Below are positions 1 through 4,988 of a stretch of 5,647 nt of DNA, one piece after another. The translations under genes and the position numbers were made by a program. The stretch is taken from contig FR889401.1 of assembly GCA_000432895.1 (NCBI GenBank), positions 14,573 to 20,219 on the forward strand, read 5' to 3'. The notes beneath the pieces are model-generated. The model ran no database searches, was not told the DNA's origin, and saw nothing but the letters and a program-made list of their open reading frames with translations. This stretch comes from Firmicutes bacterium CAG:449 (GTDB lineage: Bacteria; Bacillota_I; Bacilli_A; RFN20; CAG-449). The first letter of the stretch is position 1. Each line of letters starts with the position of its first letter.

Positions 1-24
1 TATTTGTTTAATTCTTTCTAGCAT
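1..24 (-). CDS. Start of an unidentified gene (partial, 8 codons)
   Basis: An ATG at 24-22 opens a frame that runs off the left window edge, giving MLERIKQI. A Shine-Dalgarno GAGGT (31-35) sits six bases upstream, and a good sigma-A-type promoter lies just before that (47-75), so a real gene start is likely. Eight residues are too few to assign a family. They do not match the usual starts of DivIVA or IleS, which often follow sepF in Firmicutes. It is separated from the sepF unit by a terminator and is probably transcribed independently with a leader of only about 16 bases. Confidence 0.6.
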
Positions 25-30
25 ATTTTT

Positions 31-35
31 ACCTC
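31..35 (-). promoter_or_regulatory. Ribosome binding site of the leftmost gene
   Basis: GAGGT on the minus strand (TGAGGT if position 36 is included) lies six bases before the ATG at 24-22. It supports that ATG as the start of a gene of which only eight codons are visible. Confidence 0.6.
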
Positions 36-46
36 ATCAATTATAA

Positions 47-75
47 ATTATCATATTAATAAATTAATATGTCAA
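47..75 (-). promoter_or_regulatory. Sigma-A-type promoter for the leftmost gene
   Basis: On the minus strand a perfect -35 hexamer TTGACA (70-75) is followed by a 17-base spacer and a -10 hexamer GATAAT (47-52, 5 of 6 to TATAAT). Transcription should start near position 40, just ahead of the GAGGT at 31-35. The -35 box begins two bases after the T-tract of the sepF terminator, so the two transcription units are packed back to back. This is the best match to a vegetative promoter in the window. The spacer is an AT-only inverted repeat, described under findings. Confidence 0.75.
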
Positions 76-77
76 CG

Positions 78-108
78 AAAAAAAAGACTTCAATTTGATT
101 TGAAGTCT
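78..108 (-). terminator. Intrinsic terminator after sepF
   Basis: On the minus strand a perfect 9-bp stem (arms 100-108 and 85-93, AGACTTCAA/TTGAAGTCT) with a 6-base loop is followed by an uninterrupted T-tract (84-78). The upstream arm overlaps the sepF stop codon TAG (109-107), so translation to the end of sepF would reach into the hairpin. It marks the end of the spoIIGA-sigE-sigG-sepF unit. Confidence 0.9.
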
Positions 109-349
109 AAATATCAATTCTATAAATTAAATTATCAATCTTTTTTATATTTCCATTTTTAGCAAAACAATATCCCGAAAGAAAATCAATCACTCTTTGG
201 CCATCTTGATAAACTAAATTTGACGCATTCACTATCAAAGGTTTATTTTTTGTTAACTCATCAATTACTAAATCAATATCTTGAAAACATTTTAAAATAA
301 TTACTTGAGGAGTTAATAATTTATTATTTTTAATTAAAATATTTTTCAT
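107..349 (-). CDS. sepF: Minimal SepF-like cell division protein
   Basis: SepF binds the C-terminal tail of FtsZ, polymerises and helps tether the division ring to the membrane. This 80-residue protein matches the SepF core: a strand VIIL (16-19), a helix, strand LIVN (38-41) and the hallmark VIDFLSG (53-59), then GNIKKI and a last strand. B. subtilis SepF is about 150 residues, with an N-terminal membrane-binding amphipathic helix and a flexible linker. Here only about 13 residues (MKNILIKNNKLLT) precede the core. The short form is not a mis-called start: an in-frame TGA lies at 373-371 and no ATG, GTG or TTG falls between it and the ATG. The ATG overlaps the sigG stop (TAATG, 351-347) and has only a weak upstream AAGAAAG, which suggests translational coupling to sigG. 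Its place behind sigG fits the conserved Firmicute order, with ylmA and ylmC-E missing. Confidence 0.85.
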   Translation of the reverse strand: MKNILIKNNKLLTPQVIILKCFQDIDLVIDELTKNKPLIVNASNLVYQDGQRVIDFLSGYCFAKNGNIKKIDNLIYRIDI

Positions 350-1125
350 TAAACAAACTTTCTTAAAAATTCAATCGCGGATTTTTCTAGTCGAGAAACT
401 TGAGCTTGTGAAATATCAAATAAAGATGCTATTTCAACTTGAGATTTATCTTCATAATAACGCATTTTAATTATTTTCCTTTCTATTTCTGGTAATTTTT
501 CTAATCCTTGATGTAAAGAAATTCTTAATAAAATCTTTTCATCAGAATTATCTGTTTCAGGAATGATATCCATTAAAGTTAATGCTTCATCATCTTCTCC
601 ACGTAAAGTATCATTAAGGCTTGATAAAGGCATATTTGCATCTAAAGCTTCAATAATTTTCTTTTTATCAACTGAAAATTTTTTACTTAATTCTTCTAAA
701 GAAGGAATATGTCCATATTCATTTACAATATGTTCTTTTTCTTTTAAAACTTGATAAGATAAGTCTTTTATTTGACGAGAAATTCTTAAAAAAGAATTAT
801 CACGTAAATATCTTCTAATTTCTCCTTCAATCATTGGTACAGCATAAGTAGAAAATTTTACTTTATGTTCAAGAGAAAAATTATCAATTGCTTTAATTAA
901 ACCAATAACCCCAATTTGAAATAAATCATCTAAATTATCAGTTCTTTTTTGAAATTTATTTACTACCGATAAAACAAGTTTAAAATTACCATGAATAATT
1001 TGATCTTTAATTTTTTTCGAATTGGTATTTTTATATTCTTTAATTAAATTTAAAGTTACATCATTAGATAAAGTTTTAATATAATTTGTATTTAGACCTG
1101 AGATTTCGACTTTATATTTTGCCAT
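349..1125 (-). CDS. sigG: RNA polymerase sporulation sigma factor sigma-G
   Basis: Sigma-G directs late gene expression in the forespore after engulfment. The 258-residue product is the usual length. It has the sigma-G N-terminus KVEISGLNT (5-13), the region 2 core (about 45-110) with DDLFQIGVIGLIKAIDNF and KFSTYAVPMIEGEIRRYLRD, region 3 (about 115-165), and a region 4 helix-turn-helix (228-250) with SQAQVSRLEK. These match B. subtilis sigma-G closely. The YAVPMI..EIRRYLRD signature is shared with sigma-F and sigma-B, but the N-terminus and the place right after sigE identify sigma-G. The ATG follows a TGGTGA Shine-Dalgarno (1130-1135) by four bases. It lies 37 bases after sigE and overlaps sepF by one base. 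I could not find a convincing sigma-F/sigma-G-type promoter in front of it. Position 45, Asn in B. subtilis, is His here. Confidence 0.96.
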   Translation of the reverse strand: MAKYKVEISGLNTNYIKTLSNDVTLNLIKEYKNTNSKKIKDQIIHGNFKLVLSVVNKFQKRTDNLDDLFQIGVIGLIKAIDNFSLEHKVKFSTYAVPMIEGEIRRYLRDNSFLRISRQIKDLSYQVLKEKEHIVNEYGHIPSLEELSKKFSVDKKKIIEALDANMPLSSLNDTLRGEDDEALTLMDIIPETDNSDEKILLRISLHQGLEKLPEIERKIIKMRYYEDKSQVEIASLFDISQAQVSRLEKSAIEFLRKFV

Positions 1126-1129
1126 AATA

Positions 1130-1135
1130 TCACCA
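1130..1135 (-). promoter_or_regulatory. Ribosome binding site of sigG
   Basis: TGGTGA on the minus strand ends four bases before the sigG ATG (1125-1123). A weak AT-only hairpin (1140-1157) lies just upstream but does not include the site. Confidence 0.6.
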
Positions 1136-1162
1136 AGTCTATTTTTCCCAAAAAATATTATT

Positions 1163-1864
1163 TTAAACTTTCATATTTTCTTTTAAATTATTTTTTAATT
1201 TTTTAATAATTCTTTTTTCAAGTCGAGAAATATATGATTGCGATATTCCAAGTTTTTCTGCCGCTTCTTTTTGGGTTAATTCATCATATCCATTTAAACC
1301 AAACCTTAATGATAAAATTTCTTTTTCACGTGGCTTTAATGTATCAATAGCTTGATGTAACATATTATTTTGTTCTTTAACAAATAGATTATCTAAAACT
1401 TCATTTTCTGATTCAGATAAAATATCAACAAGTAATAATTCATTACCATCATAATCACATTTTAATGGTTCATCTAAACTTACTTCACCCCGACTTTTTG
1501 ATTTTTTTCTTAAATACATTAAAATTTCATTTTCAATACATCTAGAAGCATAAGTAGCAAGTTTAATATTCTTATCAGATTTAAAAGTATTAATTGCTTT
1601 CACTAACCCAATTGTTCCAATAGAAATTAAATCTTCTAAATTAGTTATATTAGTTTCGTATCTTTTAGCTACATACACTACTAGTCGTAAATTATGTTCA
1701 ATTAATTTATTTCTTCCTAAAATATCTCCTTTTTGATATAAATCAATATAATAATCTTCTTCACTTTTCTCTAAAGGTGGAGCAAGATTTTCTGATCCAT
1801 TTATATAATCAACTTCTTTTTCATTTAATATTAAATCTGTGATTAAAGAAAATATATTTTTCAT
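1163..1864 (-). CDS. sigE: RNA polymerase sporulation sigma factor sigma-E (pro-form)
   Basis: Sigma-E controls early mother-cell genes after asymmetric septation. It is made as an inactive, membrane-associated pro-protein cleaved by SpoIIGA. The 233-residue product has the pro-region junction EVDYINGSENLAPPL (17-31), aligning with the EVYYIGGSEALPPPL processing region of B. subtilis. Region 2 includes HNLRLVVYVAKRYE, NLEDLISIGTIGLVKA and KLATYASRCIENEILMYLR. The sigma-E-type EVSLDEPL (127-134) and a region 4 ending LGISQSYISRLEKRIIKKL (205-223) follow. Sigma-K is a close relative, but the EVSLDEPL segment and the adjacent spoIIGA decide for sigma-E. The pro-sequence would be about 19 residues against 27 in B. 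subtilis, still hydrophobic (FSLITDLIL). The start is fixed by AAGGAG (1874-1879); no other start codon exists in frame before the spoIIGA stop. Confidence 0.96.
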   Translation of the reverse strand: MKNIFSLITDLILNEKEVDYINGSENLAPPLEKSEEDYYIDLYQKGDILGRNKLIEHNLRLVVYVAKRYETNITNLEDLISIGTIGLVKAINTFKSDKNIKLATYASRCIENEILMYLRKKSKSRGEVSLDEPLKCDYDGNELLLVDILSESENEVLDNLFVKEQNNMLHQAIDTLKPREKEILSLRFGLNGYDELTQKEAAEKLGISQSYISRLEKRIIKKLKNNLKENMKV

Positions 1865-1873
1865 TTTATTAAG

Positions 1874-1879
1874 CTCCTT
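1874..1879 (-). promoter_or_regulatory. Ribosome binding site of sigE
   Basis: A perfect AAGGAG lies nine bases before the sigE ATG. It shows that sigE is initiated independently, which matters because sigE is in the same reading frame as spoIIGA, separated by one TGA and 17 sense codons. Confidence 0.85.
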
Positions 1880-1915
1880 GAAAATAAGAATAGCTTTTTT
1901 AAAACAAAAAGTTTG

Positions 1916-2662
1916 TCAAAATAAGTATGCATTTAATAATAATTCACAACCATTAAAACTATCTTTTTTAATTAAACATAGATATGAGCATTTATATTCT
2001 TCACTTCCATCAAGAGAAATTAAAACTTCTTTAGCAAAATACATTTTATTTCCATTAATTGTTTTCGTTAAAATTTCTATTTTAAAATTATCTTTGCTAA
2101 TAGGACTAGCATTTTCTATCATAAAAATAACTGGTATTTGATTATATAAAAGTACATTTCCAGTATCAAAATAAGCCTTAATTTTATATTTTTTTCCATT
2201 TAAAAGTAAAATAACATCATTTTTATAAGAAGATAAATGATATGACTTATCAACAAAAAGAGTTACTAAATATATCAAAAGAAAAATTACTGGGTAAGTA
2301 AATAAAATAAAAAAATCAAGTTTATTTTCAATAAAAAATAAACCATTATAAAATTTTAAACGATGAAAACAAATCATAATAATTAGATTACTTAAATATC
2401 TAAACATTATAAAAGTTAATAAATTAATAAAGAAATTTTTTTTAAAAAGAAAATAAAATAATATACCTAAAATTGTTATATTAAGAAAAAAAATTAAATA
2501 AAAATTATGATAAAAAAATAATATATCTAGAATAGAAATCATTCCACACAAAAAATAATAAATTATTTTAATCTTTTTTTGTGAAATCATTTTTAAAAAA
2601 TAGCAAGCACAAATACCATTAAAAAATAACATTAAGATTGTTAAATCAATATAAATATCCAT
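1916..2662 (-). CDS. spoIIGA: SpoIIGA, pro-sigma-E processing peptidase
   Basis: SpoIIGA is a septal membrane aspartic protease that, on signal from SpoIIR, removes the pro-sequence of sigma-E. The 248-residue product has an N-terminal half with about five hydrophobic spans (roughly 5-24, 33-50, 54-73, 78-99, 117-136) and a soluble C-terminal half with the protease motif FDTGN (165-169). Asp166 corresponds to the catalytic Asp183 of the B. subtilis enzyme. The C-terminus ELLLNAYLF fits the family's usual hydrophobic end. It is about 60 residues shorter than B. subtilis SpoIIGA (309), though the domain order is intact. Sequence conservation is low outside the motif, so the call rests on topology, the DTGN motif and the position directly before sigE. 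The start is supported by AAGGTGA (2667-2673). It lies 57 bases after ftsZ, beyond a terminator, as the first gene of the sporulation unit. Confidence 0.92.
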   Translation of the reverse strand: MDIYIDLTILMLFFNGICACYFLKMISQKKIKIIYYFLCGMISILDILFFYHNFYLIFFLNITILGILFYFLFKKNFFINLLTFIMFRYLSNLIIMICFHRLKFYNGLFFIENKLDFFILFTYPVIFLLIYLVTLFVDKSYHLSSYKNDVILLLNGKKYKIKAYFDTGNVLLYNQIPVIFMIENASPISKDNFKIEILTKTINGNKMYFAKEVLISLDGSEEYKCSYLCLIKKDSFNGCELLLNAYLF

Positions 2663-2666
2663 TCAA

Positions 2667-2673
2667 TCACCTT
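2667..2673 (-). promoter_or_regulatory. Ribosome binding site of spoIIGA
   Basis: AAGGTGA on the minus strand lies four bases before the spoIIGA ATG (2662-2660). It fixes this start and occupies most of the short space between the ftsZ terminator and the gene. Confidence 0.75.
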
Positions 2674-2686
2674 AACGTTATTTTAG

Positions 2687-2692
2687 ATAATA
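2687..2692 (-). promoter_or_regulatory. Possible -10 element for spoIIGA (weak)
   Basis: TATTAT (5 of 6 to TATAAT) on the minus strand lies directly after the ftsZ terminator stem and would place transcription start near 2680, about 18 bases before the spoIIGA ATG. A second candidate, TAAAAT (2680-2685), would start transcription inside the Shine-Dalgarno. Neither has a recognisable TTGACA-like -35 at 16-18 bases. In B. subtilis the spoIIG promoter also has abnormal spacing and needs Spo0A, so a poor match is not surprising. Any promoter call here is tentative. Confidence 0.25.
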
Positions 2693-2716
2693 AAAAATGC
2701 GAACAATGTCGCATTT
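2692..2716 (-). terminator. Intrinsic terminator after ftsZ
   Basis: On the minus strand an 8-bp perfect stem AAATGCGA/TCGCATTT (arms 2709-2716 and 2695-2702) with a 6-base loop runs into a stretch of six Ts (2697-2692) that partly belongs to the stem. It lies three bases after the ftsZ stop and separates the division genes from the sporulation genes. The T-tract is short, so some readthrough is possible. Confidence 0.8.
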
Positions 2717-2719
2717 AAT

Positions 2720-3790
2720 TTATTTATTTAAGAATTCAGGAAGAATTGAATCTTCTTCATCTTCTTCAACTTCTTCTTCAACTTGTGGAGTTGGAAGAGG
2801 ATTAACTAAAGGTGTTTTTTCTTCAAATGGATCAAAATCATTATCAAATTCTGTAGCCACGATTGAAATAAGCATTTGATCATTTAATTCAGGGTTTTCT
2901 TGAACACCAAAAATAATATTTGGAGTATTACCTGCGGCAGAAGTAATATAATCAATTGATTCTTTTACTTCATCAAGAGAAACATTATTTCCACATGTCA
3001 CATTAGCAATAATTGAATGTGCTCCATGAATAGAAGCTTCAAGTAAAGGAGAAAGTAAAGCCGAAGATGCTGCATCATTAGCTTTCTTAGGTCCACTTCC
3101 TGTACCAAAGCCAATTAAAGCAAGACCTTTATCTTGTAAAGTAGCTTTAACATCAGCAAAATCAAGATTAATAACTCCTGGTACCACGATTAAATCAGTA
3201 ATAGTTTTGACTGATTGAGCAAGTACTCTATCAGATTCAGCAAAGGCTTCTCCAATTGGTCTAGTACCATTCATCATCATTAATTTATCATTAGAAACTA
3301 TAATAATTGCATCAACAACTTCTTTTAAAGCATTAATACCTTCAATCGCATTTTTTCTTCTTCTTTCACCTTCAAAAGAAAATGGACGCGTAACAATTGC
3401 AACTGTTAAAGCTCCTAAATCTTTAGCAGCTTTAGCCACAATTGGAGCGGCACCAGTACCAGTTCCTCCACCCATACCAGCAGCAATAAAGACCATGTTT
3501 GCACCTTGTAAAACTTCATAAATATCATCTAAAGAAGATTCAGCAGCTTTACGTCCAACTTCTGGATTTCCACCTGCTCCTAAACCATTAGTAATATCTT
3601 TTCCTAAAACTAAACGGTGTTCGGCTTTAGAAGTAGCTAGAGCTTGAGCATCGGTATTACAAACCCAAAAGGTTACACCTCTCATTTGCTCTTCGACCAT
3701 TTGATTTACTGCGTTAGATCCACCTCCACCACAGCCAACAACAACTATTTTTGCATAAGATTCAAATGCATCTAAATTAAACTCTTCCAT
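2720..3790 (-). CDS. ftsZ: Cell division protein FtsZ
   Basis: FtsZ is the tubulin-like GTPase that polymerises into the cytokinetic ring. The 356-residue product has all the expected motifs: VVVGCGGGGSNAVNQM (16-31), the tubulin signature GGGTGTG (107-113), TRPFSFEG (134-141), and the T7 synergy loop NLDFADVK (208-215), whose Asp side chains complete GTP hydrolysis in the neighbouring subunit. A short acidic linker (about 317-347, with EEEVEEDEED) leads to a conserved C-terminal peptide SILPEFLNK, the docking site for FtsA and SepF. It is a little shorter than B. subtilis FtsZ (382), mostly in the linker. It contains the only Trp (residue 42, codon TGG) I found in the window's proteins. The start is fixed by AGGAGG; the gene follows ftsA by eight bases and ends at a terminator. 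Confidence 0.99.
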   Translation of the reverse strand: MEEFNLDAFESYAKIVVVGCGGGGSNAVNQMVEEQMRGVTFWVCNTDAQALATSKAEHRLVLGKDITNGLGAGGNPEVGRKAAESSLDDIYEVLQGANMVFIAAGMGGGTGTGAAPIVAKAAKDLGALTVAIVTRPFSFEGERRRKNAIEGINALKEVVDAIIIVSNDKLMMMNGTRPIGEAFAESDRVLAQSVKTITDLIVVPGVINLDFADVKATLQDKGLALIGFGTGSGPKKANDAASSALLSPLLEASIHGAHSIIANVTCGNNVSLDEVKESIDYITSAAGNTPNIIFGVQENPELNDQMLISIVATEFDNDFDPFEEKTPLVNPLPTPQVEEEVEEDEEDSILPEFLNK

Positions 3791-3794
3791 AAAT

Positions 3795-3800
3795 CCTCCT
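3795..3800 (-). promoter_or_regulatory. Ribosome binding site of ftsZ, overlapping the ftsA stop
   Basis: A perfect AGGAGG lies four bases before the ftsZ ATG. Its first two bases are the last two of the ftsA stop codon TAG (3801-3799). Ribosomes terminating on ftsA are therefore placed directly on the ftsZ start signal, consistent with coupled expression. Confidence 0.9.
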
Positions 3801-4986
3801 ATAATTCTTCATCAAATTTATAATTTCTATTCTTTTTTGGATTAATACGATTAACTTGAGTAGTAATAGTTTCTTCATCATTTACTTTAGGTTGAATTGC
3901 ACAATATTTGATTAATCCTAAAACAGTTACAAATCCATATCTACGGGCTCCTAAAGTTGGTAAAGTAAAATTAATCACATCTAATTCTAATTCATCAGCA
4001 ACAATTTTTTTAATGTTATGTAAGCAAGATGTTCCCCCAATTAAGACAACTGGTAAGGAATTTTTTTCTTCACTATCATCAATGATGGTTTTAAATATAT
4101 CAAGTTGTTGAGAAATTGTTTTTACAATTACTTGTGATAAGTCATCTAAAGTAATTTTATCTTTAATATAAACATTAAAATTAGGGTTATGATCAATTCC
4201 ATAAGTATTTTTTAATTCTTCTGCTTCTTCAAAAGAAATATTAAATTCATTAGCAATCGCTAAAGTTATATCATTGCCACCAAATTTAAGAATTCTAGAA
4301 AAATTAACTGTATATCCACGATTAATTTGACTAATTGTAGTTACTGAATTTCCAATATCAATTAAAAAATATGAATTAGGAATTGCTTTCACAGTTGATA
4401 AATATAAAGCATCAGCATAAGGAGCAATAACAGTCTTTTTTATTTTTAAACCAGCATTATTAACACAATTTTCAAATTGAGCAATTACTTTTACACTCAT
4501 CGCATAAATTGAAGCATGTAAAGATAAGACTTCTGACATTTTACCAATTGGTTCATTATAATATCTTTCATTATTATTTATCATGTAAGTATCTGGAACG
4601 ATATCAATAATTTTTAAATCACTATCGGCAAGCGATCTTTTTTTCATAGCGGTTAAAATATTTGTCGTGTCAATATGGCGAATAACATTATTTCCATCAA
4701 CAGTATTAGTACTTCCTGTATCGCACATACAAAGTAAATTAAATGGTGGAATTGCTAAACACACTTCGTCAATTAACATATTTAAGCTTCTTGACATTTG
4801 ATTAACAACACTTTTTATTGATTTAACTACTTCATCTTGATTAATAATTAATCCATCACTTAAACCATTACATTTTTCTTCAATTGCATCTAAAACACAA
4901 ATTGATTCATTTAATAAATAACCTGCGACCATTTTAATTGAAGATGAAGTTAATTCTAATCCAAAATAGCATTCATTTTTACTCAT
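3799..4986 (-). CDS. ftsA: FtsA-like cell division protein with diverged ATP loops
   Basis: FtsA is an actin-family ATPase that links FtsZ to the membrane and signals to the later divisome. The 395-residue product keeps the FtsA layout: an N-terminal 1A domain, an SHS2/1C insertion (about 85-165, with IIDIVPDTYMIN and PIGKMSEVLSLHASI), the phosphate-2 region LIDIGNSVTTIS (208-219), KFGGNDIT (234-241), and the adenosine motif VVLIGGTSCLHNI (313-325). Two features are odd. The phosphate-1 loop, DIGTSxTK in B. subtilis, reads ELTSSSIK (11-18), and the DIGGGSTT phosphate-2 loop has lost two glycines. The C-terminus ends in a polar tail (NRINPKKNRNYKFDEEL) with no visible amphipathic membrane helix; B. 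subtilis FtsA is about 440 residues. The start is supported by GGGAGA (4995-5000). It begins two bases after the divIB/ftsQ stop and ends in the ftsZ Shine-Dalgarno. Confidence 0.92.
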   Translation of the reverse strand: MSKNECYFGLELTSSSIKMVAGYLLNESICVLDAIEEKCNGLSDGLIINQDEVVKSIKSVVNQMSRSLNMLIDEVCLAIPPFNLLCMCDTGSTNTVDGNNVIRHIDTTNILTAMKKRSLADSDLKIIDIVPDTYMINNNERYYNEPIGKMSEVLSLHASIYAMSVKVIAQFENCVNNAGLKIKKTVIAPYADALYLSTVKAIPNSYFLIDIGNSVTTISQINRGYTVNFSRILKFGGNDITLAIANEFNISFEEAEELKNTYGIDHNPNFNVYIKDKITLDDLSQVIVKTISQQLDIFKTIIDDSEEKNSLPVVLIGGTSCLHNIKKIVADELELDVINFTLPTLGARRYGFVTVLGLIKYCAIQPKVNDEETITTQVNRINPKKNRNYKFDEEL

Positions 4987-4988
4987 TT

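Noticed and set aside
1120..1200. Sigma-F/sigma-G-type promoter before sigG
   Set aside because: An AATAATA resembling the CATNNTA -10 is present, but no matching -35 stands at the right distance and such AT strings are common here.
1865..1920. TTGACA (minus strand, at the end of spoIIGA) as a -35 box for a separate sigE promoter
   Set aside because: No acceptable -10 lies 16-18 bases downstream; the nearest weak match (TATTCT, 4 of 6) is 21 bases away. sigE is more likely expressed from the spoIIGA transcript.
1839..2141. Plus-strand open frame of about 100 codons
   Set aside because: It lies antisense to spoIIGA and the start of sigE, has no Shine-Dalgarno of note and no recognisable domain; it is a by-product of the AT-rich composition.
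2745..2785. Repetitive cttctt-type stretch as a possible microsatellite
   Set aside because: It is simply the run of Glu and Asp codons in the acidic FtsZ linker next to the conserved C-terminal peptide.
2697..2879. Plus-strand open frame with a serine-rich stretch
   Set aside because: The Ser run is the antisense of the acidic Glu/Asp linker of ftsZ (GAA codons read as TTC/TCT), so it is a shadow and not a gene.
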